Positions 40,903 through 53,201 of a DNA stretch of 64,000 nucleotides are shown here, one piece after another. Origin of the DNA: Brugia malayi (lineage: Eukaryota; Nematoda; Chromadorea; Rhabditida; Onchocercidae); contig NW_025062478.1 in the NCBI RefSeq assembly GCF_000002995.4, positions 13,382,462-13,446,461 of the forward strand. Direction: 5' to 3'. Each line of letters opens with the position of its first letter. Within the stretch, counting starts at the first letter, position 1. The notes beneath the pieces were generated by a model. The model saw only the letters and a list, made by a program, of their open reading frames with translations, was not told where the DNA came from and ran no database searches. A program made the translations under genes and the position numbers.

Positions 40903-42045
40903 TTACTGAATACAATGCATAGGTTTATTTATGACATGAGTTACCATGTGAGACTGCAAACTGTGTTTTCGGGTGTAACTTTTTCCGCATTTCGAACAAC
41001 TGTACGGCTTCTCACCGGTATGAGTCATCATATGCCTTTTCATGTTACCGGACACAATGAAACTTTTTCCGCATCTCGGACAACTGTACGGTTTCTCACC
41101 GGTATGAATCATCATATGTTTTTTCATACTTTGGGAGTGAGTGAAATTCTGTTTGCATATCGAACAACAGTACGGCTTTTCACCGGTATGAGTCATCATA
41201 TGTTTCTTCATATTCGAGTAATCATTGAAAATTTTTTTGCATGTCGAACAACTGTACGGCTTTTCACCGGTATGAGTCATCATATGTCCTTTCATATGCG
41301 CAGAGAGACTAAAATTCTTTTTGCATATTGAACAACTGTACGGCTTTTGACCGGTATGAATCATCATGTGTGCTTTCATACTTTGGGACTGAGTAAAATT
41401 CTTTTTACATATCGGACAACTGTACGGCTTTTCACCGGTATGAGTCCTCATGTGTCCTTTCACATACGAAGAGCGACTGAAATCCTTTTTGCATATCGAA
41501 CAACTAAACGGCTTCTCACCGGTATGAGTCGTCATATGTTCTTTTATTTTTGCCACTTCCTTTCGACATATGTCACAACGCTGCTTTTTTATCGTCCTTT
41601 TTTCTTGCCTTGATAGCTCGATCACTTCCACCGGTGTTTCGATTGGAACGAATTGTCGCCGAAGTTTAATTCTTTCATCACTCACTCCCTCCACTGATAA
41701 GCCTTGCGAATTATTTCCTTCCTGTTTCACTTTTGGAACTGGTGAATTTAGGGGTTTTATTTGAAGCATTTGCAAACCAACCTCTCCTTCATCTTTTCTT
41801 TCCACTGATAAGCATTGTGATCCATCCCCATCATCTCTCACTTTTGATATTGATAAATCCAACGGTTCTGTCTGATCCGTTTGCGCTGTCTCAAATCATA
41901 TGAAATTAAATCACACTATGCAAGATTACAAGTCTTCAAGATATTGAACGATATGTTATATTTTGTTAACTTTAAGTGGACTTACGGTAGTTTGAACATT
42001 GCTCAATTGGAAGACGAAAAACAAATAGATGAAATGCATGTCCAT
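40903..42045 (-). CDS. C2H2 zinc-finger gene, copy B (two exons), last finger lost
   Basis: Predicted exon 2 is 40903-41889; exon 1 is 41986-42045 (20 codons, MDMHFIYLFFVFQLSNVQTT), with donor GTAAGT and acceptor ATTTGAG in phase 0, the same as copy A. Eight C2H2 fingers with HTGEKPY linkers follow an N-terminal region sharing LDLSISKVRDD and PVEVIELSRQEKRTIKKQRC with copy A. The finger order is not collinear with copy A. The C-terminus ends early at NKPMHCIQ-stop because of a frameshift; the lost ninth finger can be followed in another frame to about 40857. It may still be functional as an eight-finger protein. Confidence 0.78.
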
Positions 42046-42753
42046 GAAAATAATTTCTTGTAAATTCTGAAAAGCATTCAAATGCTCATTGATAAATGAG
42101 CAAAGGGTTTCTCCAAGAAATGTTTTTTTTTTTTTAATTATATTAGATTATTTACAAATTTATCATCAATTCCGAAAATCTTCCTTATAATTCAAAAATT
42201 TGAAAAGAGGTTACATCCTCTTTCGAAATAAATAAAGCAAAACTTACTGAATGGAATTTGTAGAAGGAAGTCTGACAGAGATCAGCCGATCAATTCTGTT
42301 AATTATGGTTGGAGAATTGTATGTATAAATGCTTATTCAAATGGGAGTGGCAAACTACGTGTACTGATAATATAGAATATAAAATATTTGCGCATAATAA
42401 TACGAAATAGCAATCATTGTTTAATCCTTTACATCAAATTATTTCATTTCAAATGCTACATTGCATTGTTGAAAATAATTTTATGCAAAGCAGTTGTGAC
42501 ATTTTTTGTAATTTTATTTCATTTCGCTTCGATTTTTCCATGCATCCAAGTCTTTTGGATTATTAACGAAAGGAGAAAATTACATTGCTGCATCTCTTAT
42601 AATTGATAATATTAATTTATAAATGATAAATGATTTCACCAAATCTTTCGTTTGGATTTTAAATTTTCAAATTTTCTTTGTATCAATAATCATATCTAAT
42701 ATGATTTGCTGAAGTTAGCTGTCAAACGAGTACCAATTGATAATTCCTAATAC
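42046..42753. other. 5' flank of zinc-finger copy B
   Basis: AT-rich. It shares segments with 37265-37600 (5' flank of copy A), for example TTTAATCCTTT.CAT..AATT and ATGCAAAGCAGTTG, and in inverted orientation with 44640-44900. No gene is seen. Confidence 0.6.
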
Positions 42754-42990
42754 TTATGAACCTTTTAAATGCCAATCATAATGAAACTGAAAAGGAAAAA
42801 AAGACGGTGGTAAAGTTCTATCAATTACTGCATTGTGTCTGATTAGCATCACTTGAAATGCTGAACCGGAAGTTATCAGTTCGCCATCCATGGCTATGTA
42901 GCTAATAGAGATGCCTAATGGCTCCAAGCAACAAGCTCGGACTGGAACTATCTGCAATTCCACACCGTTAAATTTAAGGGCAGGCTTCAT
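42754..42990 (-). CDS. Possible host exon, unidentified
   Basis: 78 codons on the minus strand from an ATG in the context AGAACAAA-ATG (MKPALKFNGVELQIVPVRAC) to a TAA, with a coding-like composition (ISISYIAMDGELITSGSAFQ, VMLIRHNAVIDR). An internal TTTTTTCCTTTTCAG at about 42783-42797 is a strong nematode acceptor consensus, so the last part may be a following exon rather than continuous coding. A decayed inverted copy lies at about 44130-44280. No family recognised. Confidence 0.45.
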   Translation of the reverse strand: MKPALKFNGVELQIVPVRACCLEPLGISISYIAMDGELITSGSAFQVMLIRHNAVIDRTLPPSFFPFQFHYDWHLKGS

Positions 42991-44125
42991 TTTGTTCTTA
43001 TAAACAAGAATCTAATTTGTACATGTTTGCATAAGTCCTCGTGGCTTTCTTTAATTGAATTTTAAACAGATTCAAATAACAGGCAAAAAAGAATAAGTCA
43101 AATGTGAACAGTAGTTTATTCCAAGTATCAGCCGTGATTTAACATTGTTCCAATCGATATATGTTAAATACAGGAAGTTATCATCCATCATCCAAACATG
43201 GAAGATAAAGGTTCGTCTTTCATCCTCTTTCTTCGACATATAGGGAAAGTTTCTTTACAGATTCAAATAACGAACTATTCGTTATCAATGACTAAATAAG
43301 TTAATGACTTAAAATGATATTTCATTCCATCAACTAAACAGACGATTTAGCAAAAAAAGAATGAATTAATCCAACCATCACTTAATGCCTAATGAGCAAA
43401 CATTTAAGATCTTAAAATCTATTCCAAAAAAAAAAAAAAACAAAAAGACGATGAAAAAGCTCATTTCGGAATGGATGAAACTGGAGGGGTGAGAGAAAAA
43501 CTTACTCAAATGAGAAAAGTTTGTCATTATTACTACATCTCTTGAACTGCTTATATTACACTCATACAAGCTTTTCAATTTCTTGTTTGCTCCTGACATT
43601 AACAACCTCTCAAAAAAAAATCTCACGTAGTTGTAACTGACTTTTCAAAGAAGAGATTAACAATGAAATTCCATTTGTTTGATAGATTTGGCATTGCTGG
43701 CATTTTAAATATTTTAACATTCCAACGTCTGCAAACCATACATGAAAATATAATTCGCTTCACTGCAGCCTTTCCTTTCGAAAGAAGCTTTTTTTTTTTT
43801 TTTTAGAGAAAGTATATGAAATGTGTTTTGGAATTTTTTGTACAAATTAACAATTTAATTGGTTTGACTTAAATCAGCAGAAATTTTGAAGTTACTATTT
43901 TTTGTTGTCGTCATTTCGCTGGCTTTAAATTTCTAGATGTGTGCAGATGGCATCTAACACTGAAAATATGTGAAAAATTGGAATTGAAAAATTGATGATA
44001 ATTGCCAATTTCAATTTTGTAATTTATTCCTATTGGAAACATAAAGATTGTAATATTCTGTCATCCATTAGAGTAAGCAATAACATCGATCATAGCTTCT
44101 CGCAACCTTGTGCAAGTATAACCAT
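42991..44125. other. Spacer of the inverted duplication, no gene seen
   Basis: Non-satellite AT-rich sequence between the two inverted arms. A-rich and T-rich runs at about 43424-43441 and 43787-43804. The short frame at 43378-43626 is not convincing. Confidence 0.5.
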
Positions 44126-45420
44126 TAGGCAACTTTAATGGTTACATAAGCATAGATGTCGAACCGATAACTTCCGGTCCAGCATTTCATGTGTACTAAC
44201 AGATATGGTACAACATTTATCGGAAGGAACCAACGTTGCTGATCACTATCAGTAGTTTGGACTTTACCATCTTTTTTCTCTTTTCTACTTTTATTATGCC
44301 TGGAATTTGAAAAGTTGATGTCTATTAGAAATCATTAATTGGTATTCATTTGGCAGCTATTTTCATCACGTGGTGTTATACACAATGACTGTATTTACAC
44401 ACATAACACAAAGCAAAATTGAAAATTAAGTTTAAAAATGAAGTCCAAACAAAATATTTGATGAAACATTTAACATTATAAATCAATATCACCAATATTT
44501 TAATATGCTATTATCATATCATTAATTATAAGAAACGCAGCATCTAGTTTCCCTCTCTCATTAACATTTCCAAAGATTGGAAAATATGGAGAAAATAGTG
44601 CGAAATGAAATAAAATTTTAAAAAATGCCACCAATGCTTTGCATAAATTATTTTCAACAGTATGATATAGCAGCTGGAAGAAAACTTATTTAGTGTAAAG
44701 GATTAAACAATGATTGCTATTCATATCATTATGTGTAATATTTCATATTCTACTATTATTATTATTATACCCTATATTGTTTGTTATACATGGACGTAAG
44801 AGTTTGCACCCCCATTTGAATAAGCATTTATAGATGCAATTATCTAGCAATACCTAAAAAAATGATCGGATGTGATCGGCCTCTGTTAAACTCTCTTTCA
44901 CAATTTTCATTCATTTATTTCGGCAGAGGATGGTACCTCTTTTCAGAATTTTAACTTATGAGATTTTGGGGCTCGATGATAATAATTTAGAAAAGTATTT
45001 GCTTGAAGAAATTTTCCCTGTGTGTATTTGTCAAATTTGAATGTTTTCCAGATTTGGCAAGAAAATATTTTCAGTGACATGCATTTGATATATTTCTTTT
45101 TCGTCTTCCAAGTGAGCAAATATTCAAACTACCGTAAGTCCATTTAAAGTTAACAAAATGTAACATAATGTTGCAATACCTTGAGAAATAAAATTTTGCA
45201 CAGTGTAAACTTTTTTTGCACACTATGTGCAGTAAAATTTTTTTATGCACAATTTTTTTTATATTTTGCATACTATGTGCAGTAAATATTTTCAGAGTAA
45301 ACACGGCTTGAAAGCGCACATTTAAACAGAAGAAATGCTCTCTGCTCTTTCTGTTGTTGATCATTTATATTTTCTATTGATCGAATTCTTGTTGCTTACT
45401 GTTTTTTTATTGATAAGTTA
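44126..45420 (+). repeat. Inverted copy of the zinc-finger copy B upstream region
   Basis: Matches to the reverse complement of about 42000-42990 in matching order: GATAACTTCCGGT.CAGCATTTCA (44168-44190) to the minus strand near 42860-42885; CTTTACCATCTTTTTTCTCT (about 44270) to AAGACGGTGGTAAAG (about 42800); a stretch near 44640-44760 to 42380-42500; and exon 1 plus donor site (45079-45140) to 41986-42045. Divergence is considerable. Confidence 0.7.
45079..45325 (+). pseudogene. Zinc-finger remnant, copy C (exon 1 and last finger piece)
   Basis: Exon 1 at 45079-45133 reads MHLIYFFFVFQVSK and keeps the GTAAGTCC donor; an extra base relative to copy B shifts its frame. After about 150 bp of decayed intron, TTTCAGAGTAAACACGGCTT at 45290 onward encodes FQSKHGLKAHI-stop, the end of the last finger. 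All other fingers are deleted. It is opposite in strand to copies A and B. Confidence 0.75.
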
Positions 45421-46085
45421 TTATTATTGACTCTTTAATTAAATTAGCTAAAATTAATTTCAACATTTAAAAAAAAATTGAAATCATTTCTAATTGCAAA
45501 TTTATTTAATTTCTGCATTGAAAGTTTCCTTTAAAGTTAATATTTAAAACTTTTTTTTCGCATGAATGTCAAAAATCACTGTCAAAATATAAGCAGATCA
45601 AGTGTAAGGCAAATAAAAGTAATCAATTAAGTTCAAAAAATATTTATTTTTAAATGAATTATATTTTTCAGCATTGGTAGAAGTTAATTGAAACAGAATT
45701 AAGAAAAATTAAAACTTTTTCAACATTTAATTTATAAAAACTTTAAAAAGCTGTCAAAATTTCTTAAATAACCCTATCCAACAATTCTTGCATCAGGATT
45801 TGACAGTTCCTTTGATGTACTTCTTGTAACATCCATAGTGCATTTGTTATGCTGTGTTTTTCAATAACCAAGTAGCATATTTCGCAAATAAAACTATTTT
45901 ACCAAAATTTAGTTTGTTCTACAATTACAATTTACCATTTTTTTGAAGGTCAGCGTAATTCCAGTAAATAACTTGCAAATTAAACATAAAAATACTATGA
46001 TAAACTTTTTTGCGAAGCATTAGAGAGGTTGAATGAGAAAAAAAAATTATAAGTATGGTCTTAATGAGTAAATAGATCAATCATT
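45421..46085. other. AT-rich sequence, no gene seen
   Basis: A GTAATCAATTAAGTTCAAAA motif at about 45619-45640 resembles satellite flank sequence, so a degenerate satellite unit may be present. Nothing coding. Confidence 0.4.
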
Positions 46086-46431
46086 CTTATGAATTTCAGT
46101 AGGGTGCGAGGGCAGTTGTAGGAATGGACAGTACAATAGGGTAGGCTATTGTAGGGTTAGGGTTCAATTTTATAGCTCTGTCACTTTTAGTAGTAGGTAG
46201 AATTGTGGGTTCCAGCTTTGCTAGCGCTTGTAGCTATAGGATTGCTGCTATCGCAATGACATTAACGAAAAAAAAGGGAAGGAAAGACTTAAGTAATAGC
46301 AGCAGCAGCAGCAGTACTGATGATCTCTATGTCATCAGCAAGTGTTGCTATGAGTTTGTCTTGCTGCAACCGCAAGTGCTGCTATTCTTCTTGGTGTATT
46401 TGCAACTTGGTGGGAAATAGCAACGGTAGAT
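46086..46431 (+). pseudogene. Possible bacterial membrane-protein remnant
   Basis: Plus-strand pieces in two or three frames give hydrophobic stretches (SFASACSYRIAAIAMTLTKK, then a Lys-rich turn, a Ser tract encoded by AGC repeats, and SSASVAMSLS). It ends where the cytochrome c copy 2 begins. A small two-helix endosymbiont hypothetical protein is plausible; no family assigned. Confidence 0.35.
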
Positions 46432-46603
46432 TATTACTCAAAAGCAATGCTTTAAAAGAATCAAAAGTGGAGAGAGATATGAAGAATTATTTGCCTTCTT
46501 AAAGAGTTCAAAAGCCTATATAAAAGGCATGCATATGACATTTGCAGATATTTTCAATCCGCAGGAAATTGCAGATCTAATCGGTTACTTGAGTGTCAAG
46601 TAA
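46432..46603 (+). pseudogene. c-type cytochrome 3' fragment, copy 2
   Basis: Paralogue of 26300-26482 with the same wording (KAYIKGMHMTF, NPQEIADLIGYLSVK) but a different frame lesion near 46495-46505. It ends in TAA at 46601-46603. Confidence 0.75.
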
Positions 46604-46633
46604 ACGATAGTCAGGTTGCTATACCAAAATAAC

Positions 46634-46823
46634 ATGGATTACAGCATTACTTTGCTTGATGAAAACAGTAAGCACATAGCACATTGCGAGCTACAAAGGA
46701 AAAAAAAAAGCTTCCATAGTCTTTTTCGGTGGATTTTCATTCAATATGAAAGGAATTAGAACAGCTGCTATTTAAAAATTTTGTCAAGAAACTCATATAG
46801 CATTTGTGTTATTTGATGGTTAT
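46634..46823 (+). pseudogene. Alpha/beta-hydrolase pseudogene copy 2, 5' part
   Basis: Paralogue of 26513-26735. It is interrupted at GTTAT (46819-46823) by BEL/Pao element 2; the gene resumes at 53652. Compared with copy 1 it lacks about 11-12 bp just before the insertion point (the FDYFGHG codons). Confidence 0.85.
46819..46823. other. Target-site duplication of BEL/Pao element 2 (left)
   Basis: GTTAT, matching GTTAT at 53652-53656 after the right LTR. In the unoccupied paralogue the site reads ATGGTTATTGG near 26715-26726 with a single GTTAT. Confidence 0.92.
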
Positions 46824-47357
46824 TGTCGAGAACAAGCTCGAAATTCCACTAGAAATAATCTTTGTACCGAACAATCGAATTTAGCAAAGGGTCAAATTTA
46901 AATCAATGTATTTATATTTAAGCAAATCATGTTAATCATTTATTGTAAGTTTTATTGTAATTCAAATTCTTTAATGACTCATAGATGGTAATGTGTTAAC
47001 AAATTCCCGTGCTAATCTGTCATATTATCTAATGCACATCTTTCCAATCCTTTGTTTGTTATCTAATTCCGTTTACAAAAACTATCTTTCCCATAGCCTT
47101 CCTCCTAGCTTCCATTGTATCAATCGCTTTATCTCTCCACCCTCAAATCATGCTATATAAGGGCAATTACCACTCAACCGGGGGATTGTTCCAGAAGTCT
47201 CCCCGTTGCTTAGCTCATCCTCCTCACTAAATTGTCAAACTACTTATTGCTTGTTTGGTTTAATTACCCAAGATAAAGCACTCGACTCAATTGTGCAAGT
47301 AAAACAACCCAATTCAATCCATTCACAACACCAATCCAATCCAATACAATCACAACA
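46824..47357 (+). repeat. 5' LTR of BEL/Pao element 2
   Basis: 534 bp, beginning TGTCGAGAACAAGCTCG and ending CAATCACAACA. It contains a TATATAAGGGC motif near 47153, a plausible TATA box. The 3' LTR equivalent is at 53448. Confidence 0.92.
47152..47161 (+). promoter_or_regulatory. Candidate LTR TATA box
   Basis: CTATATAAGG within the 5' LTR, followed about 50-60 bp later by CTCATCCTCCTCACTAAATT, a possible transcription-start region. It is conserved in the 3' LTR. Inference from motif only. Confidence 0.45.
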
Positions 47358-47364
47358 AATTTTA

Positions 47365-47382
47365 TGGTGCCACGAGCCGGGA
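47365..47382 (+). promoter_or_regulatory. Primer-binding site of element 2
   Basis: TGGTGCCACGAGCCGGGA begins seven bases after the 5' LTR, the same 18 bases as in element 1, so both elements prime from the same tRNA. Confidence 0.75.
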
Positions 47383-47384
47383 AC

Positions 47385-50300
47385 ATGTCATCCATCATCA
47401 TCAGAACCGCAGACCAAACAAAACGAAGATTGTGTGAAGTCCTCAACGAAATCAAGCGTCTGAACTTGGATTCGGTCGACCAAATGACAACAACCGACGA
47501 AACAATCCGTCTTCATCAGGAACGGAGAAGGATCACCTAAGAAAAAATCATGCATATACAAATATACATAGAGGCGTTGGAATCGGTCAATACAGAGTGG
47601 AAACAATTCATCCAGCAGATTTCAGTCTCAACCAAAAGAAAAGAAGAAGAAGATCGATACCTTCAGATAAACGATGATGAATCAGGTATTACCAACTTAA
47701 TTTTACAAGCAAAACAAACTGTAGTCATTTTAAAAATGTATCAAAATGATTCGGAGTTCATATTACAACGGTTAAATCAGTCTATGGTAAGGGAGGAAAC
47801 AACTCAACCCAAGGAACCCACACAAGCGGGTAAATACCCTACAGTAAATCTCCCACAACTACCACTGCCCACATTCAGTGGGAATCCAAGACGCTGGAGG
47901 GAATTTTGGAATAGCTTTGATACAGCTATACATCAACAAGCAATTCCCGATATCCATAAACTAAACTATCTCATCGCATGTCTCAAAGGAGACGCCCTCC
48001 AAGCTATCAGAGGTTATGACATAACTCCGGAGAATTACAGTATCGTAAGAAATGTCCTCGTCGAAAAGTTTGGGCAGCCTTACGCCATCAAACGAGCCTT
48101 GTTCACCGAATTATACTCCATCAAAAAGAACGATAGAGAGTGGAAAGCAACGCTTGAGGCCATTGAGCGAACACTTCGACAATTGGAGGCCATCGGTGAG
48201 AATTTAGAGCAGTCCGGTATCGAAATAGCTGTGGAAGGGAAATTGCCAACCTGGATCCTAGAACAGGTTTACAGAAGAAAGAGGCAGGAATCGTGGTCTG
48301 TCACCAAACTCCGAAACTTCCTCACGGAGCTTGCATCTGTGAACGAAGAAGTAGTACAAAGCCAGTCCCTATGGTTTAAAGGGAATATGGAGAATCAATC
48401 TCCAATAAAAGGCAAGCCAAGACCACGACACAATCCCAATGAGACTTCAGCCTTAACAACCTCTGTTCCGGAGAAACCCATCATCAAAGCCCTATCAAGA
48501 CCTTGTGCACTATGCAACAAGAATCACTGGGATGAAGAGTGCCAGATTTATCCCACTCTCAAACAAAGGCTGCAACGTCTGAAGAAACTAAACGCTTGCC
48601 TCAACTGCTTCAAGATCGGACATATGGTAGCCAGATGCAAAAACAAGAAACGGAATTGCTTCCACTGCAAGGGTCAACACAATTCCGCGCTGTACCCTAA
48701 CAAATTCAAAGAAATGCCCAGTAAACCAGAGGATCCAGACTCCACTACCACGACAAATATAATAGTCGAAAAAGAGAAGAAACGTGACAAGCGCATCCTA
48801 CTCTTATGCAAGCAGATAAATGTGTTCAACCCAACTAATCCAAATACTCAACAAAGGGCTTTAGCCCTATTCGACGTTGGATCACAATTATCCTTTGTTT
48901 CAAAGAACTTAGCCAAACAACTAATGCTTAACGAAACAGATGAAGGGAAATTAAACATCGCTTCATTCGGCAAAAAGGACCCGAACACGCACCTTACAAC
49001 CAGAATTGAAATAGGGATAAAAATCGATAAGGACCGTACAGTGTTGCTCGAAGCGAACACCGTGGACTATTTAACAAACAAACTACAAGTAATCAACTTA
49101 AGTGAAAGCGACATACGATCCCTCAAAGGAAGTCCAACAATTGATTTCCACAGTGAATGGAAGCAACCGGATATATTAATAGGAGCCAACCACTTCTTTC
49201 AATTCATCAATTTCGACAAAGCAGAGAATCTGCAATCGGGATTCACACTGCTCCACACTAAAATGGGCCCGATCCTGGCTGGGTCTGGCTATACAAAGAA
49301 AATTTCTCCCAATTCACGAATGTCCTCACAAATAGTTTACGCCGCTAACACGATCAACGTTCCAGATTTAGATCAATTCTGGAAACTGGAACTAATAGGC
49401 ATACAAGACAAACCCGAGATCAATGACGATGAAGAAGCCTTAAAACAATTTAAGAAAACGATTAGAAAATCCGATGGACTATACCAGGTCGCATGGCCAT
49501 GGAAAGATACCAGTTCCAAATTAAGCGACAATTTCGAATTATGTCTCGGACGCTTACAGTCGTTAATCAAGCGACTTCACCGCAACCAACATCTACTTAC
49601 CACATACAATGAAACAATCAATGAACAGTTAAGATCCAATGTCATCGAAAGGGTAAGTCATTTCACAAACCATCAAGGTATTATCCATTACTTGCCCCAT
49701 CATGAAGTGGTAAAATCAGATAACACCACGACAAAGGTCAGAATAGTTTATGACGCTTCCGCTCACCTCAGAGGCAGGAAAAGCTTAAACGATGTCTTGT
49801 ATCGAGGCCCTATCACCCTTCCCGATTTAGCTGAAATATTAATTCGACTAAGAACAATGAAAATCATCATAATAGCTAACGTCGAAAAGGCCTTCCTACA
49901 GTTAGAGTTGCTGCCAAGGGAACGGGACTGCACGCGCTTTCTATGGGTAAAAGATATTCAGAAACAGGTGGACAGAGATAATTTAATATGCTATCGATTC
50001 AAAAGGGTTCCCTTTGGAGTGATATCGTCACCCTTTTTATTATCAGCAACTCTCAATTATCATTTGCAACATTATGAGACTGAAACTGCACGTGAAATCA
50101 AGAAGAATCTCTACGTCGACAATATCATCTTATCAGCGAGCCATGAAAAGGAAGCCTTGAATAAATATGAAGAAACAAAATCAATTTTCAAGGATGCGTC
50201 AATGAACGTGCGAGAATTCCTCTCAAATGACCAGACATTCAATGAGCAACTACCCAAGTCGGACCGAGCATGAATGAGTCAAATAAAGAAAATATTAGGG

Positions 50301-53201
50301 ATTAAGTGGAATCCACACAAGGATCATATCCAAATAACACTAAATCCATGGACCGAACAAACAACAACAAAAAGAACTATTCTACGGTTCATCGCCTCAC
50401 AATACGACCCACTTGGATTCCTAGTACCACTGATAGTACCGTTCAAGATATTTCTCCAAGAACTCTGGAGAAAAAACATACATTGGGATCAACCCCTCGA
50501 CAATCAATTGATTGAAACCTGGAACAATCTTGTGGTAGAATGCCCAACTCATATCAAGGAAATCCCGCGATTCACAATCGATTTATCACAATAAATTACC
50601 TTTCATGTTTTCACCGATGCATCTACAGTGGCATATGCTGCAGTAGTATACGCCCATCAAAATACGCATACGTCGTTACTCTTCGCTAAATCACGATTAG
50701 CACCTATTAAAGGAATGACGATACCAAAGCTAGAATTACTAGCTATTCTCATCGGTGTACGCGCAGCTCAGTTTGTCATCAAACAAATGGAATTAGAAAA
50801 TCCAAAGGTAGTGGTATGGTCGGACTCTCGCTGTGCACTACATTGGATACAAAACAATTCTCGCCTCCTACCAAAATTTATACAGAATCGTGTGGAAGAA
50901 ATACAAATGGCGAAATTCGCATATCGGTATATCCCAAGCGAACACAATCCAGCAGACATTGCTACCAGAGGAACCTTTCCGACTCGTCTAATAAGTTACG
51001 AGCCTTGGTGGAGCGGGCCCACATGGATCAATGGTAATGAACCGAATTGGCCTCATTGGGAATACGACGTTCCACAAGAAGAGGATAACGAAGAAGATAA
51101 GAATATAGTAGCAACAACAACCACAGAAGAAATCATCAATACAAATCGAATCAATCTCCTGGAGGCAAAACGATTCAGTAAATGGACAAAGATGATAAGA
51201 ACAACAGTAAGAGTACTAAAATTTCTCAAAAAATTATCTAAAGGAAAATTAACCTGGTTAAGCAGCGTATCAGAAAGGAATCCGATTACACCCGAGGATT
51301 ACAATCTCGTTGCGGAACTACTAATAAAACAATCCCAATCGGAAGGTATAACAGCAGAAGAAGTGGAAAAGTACAATCTGCACTATGCAGACAGGTACTG
51401 GAGATTCCAAAGCAGACTACAATTGCCGAACGACAGGGAATACTCATCCCAAACAATATATCTCCCCAGACACAATCGAATAATAGAACTAATTATTCAA
51501 CACCACCACGAAACGACGCATCATGGAGGTATCCCTCAAACTATTTCCAGAATAAGAAAGCTTTACTGGATTCCGAAAGGAAGGGCTGAAGTCAAGAAGG
51601 TGTTAAACCGCTGTATGAGTTGCAAACGCTGGAAAGCCAAGCCATTCAAATTGCCACCTATGCCAAATTATCCGCAAGAGCGGATCACTGAATCAAGAAC
51701 GTTTGGACGAATTGGCCTCGACTATTTGGGGCCGATTACTGTGAAGATACAATTGGAAAAAGCAAAGCGATGGATCGCCTTGTTCACATGCTTCACCACC
51801 AGAGCGGTACATTTGGAAATGGTGGACGATCTATCAGCGGAAAGTTTCCTAACTGCATTAAGAAGATTTGTTGCGCGACGCGGCTATCCCGAACTCATTC
51901 TTTCGGACAATGCCACCCAATTTCAGGCAGTTTTTCAAGCCATAAAAACGCAAGAATCACAACTCTCTAATTTCCTTGCTGAGAAAGGAATCAAATGTAA
52001 GACTATAACACCGAGAGCACCATGGAGCGGCGGAATCTACGAAAGATTAATCGGGCTAACAAAAAGGAGTTTAAGAAGAGCTATCGGTAGACGACTGCTT
52101 AAGGAAGGGGAACTAATCACACTGATTATCGAAGTGGAAAGCATTCTTAATACTTGCCCCTTAACTTACGTAAATTTCGACGACTCAATTATTTTGCGAC
52201 CAATAGACTTCATCATTCCCAATGCTTCTTTGTCTATACTGAATAGCAATAACGACAGAGAAGACGAATTCTCACCTTATAGTCTAACCACACAAGAAAG
52301 GTTACTTCAACACTGGTCGAATACCCTAGAAACATTGAAAACATTTTGGGAGATATGGAAAGACGAATACTTGAATAGCTTAAAGGATCGATACCAATTA
52401 GAACATAAATCTCCAAGAAATGTAGAAAAGAGACAGCCGATAGAAGGAGAAGTGGTACTGTTAAATGAGCCTCATGCACCACGTGGTACATGGAAACTAG
52501 CAAGGATAAAGAAATTAAACGTAGCCAATGATGGGTACGTCAGGAGCGCTCAGATCGAAACATCGTCAGGAAAACTTCTAAATCGACCTGTAAGCACGTT
52601 GTATCCACTTGAAGTTACTCCAGAAGAACAGTCTACTCCGGAGAACCCCGCGAACCCATCAGAGAGAGCAGAACCAATTATCCAAAACCGAAACACCACA
52701 ACTAACACGAAGATTTCGAGTGAAAGTGGTGAGGAGCAACCTATTGCTCATCGAACACGGAGCCAGACAAATTTACAAAAAAGGGAGAAGTCAAATTTCG
52801 TTTTAACCAACTTACTGTTAACAGTAGCAATATCGATAATTCTACAAGCAGCAGAAACGAAGGAATGCAAATGGACATCAGGTGTTCCATTTAACATGCC
52901 TCAGAAATGGAATTGCAAAACAATTGAAACTCGTAACGCCACACCGATTCGAATTACAGTCTACACGCATGTTCATGTGAAAATACCTACCACCATCCCT
53001 TTACATTTAATTCAAACTTGTACTACCCATAATCAAGGTTTAGAAAGTGTTGAAGATCACAATGTTTTATCCTATAAACCCCAAATCTATCCATTAGAAT
53101 ACTTTTCGCTCTTCCCTCGGGAGTGTCGAGAACAAGCTCGAAATTCCACTAGAAATAATCTTTGTACCGAACAATCGAATTTAGCAAAGGGTCAAATTTA
53201 A
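47385..53201 (+). pseudogene. BEL/Pao gag-pol polyprotein of element 2, three nonsense codons, env-like tail
   Basis: About 1938 codons from the ATG right after the primer-binding site, interrupted in frame at 47538 (TAA, gag), 50271 (TGA, after reverse transcriptase) and 50592 (TAA, at RNase H). Domains follow element 1: DUF1759-like gag (FSGNPRRWREFWNSF), knuckles including CLNCFKIGHMVARC, protease LFDVGSQLSF, RT with YVDN at about residue 908, RNase H (FTDAST, SDSRCALHW), integrase HHCC (about 1409) with DDE residues near 1445, 1507 and 1551, and DUF5641 (TWKLARIKKL). Unlike element 1, about 130 further codons follow, with a hydrophobic helix (LLLTVAISIILQA) and a Cys-containing segment, ending inside the 3' LTR. 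This may be the start of an envelope-like protein. Described as found; not functional. Confidence 0.93.
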
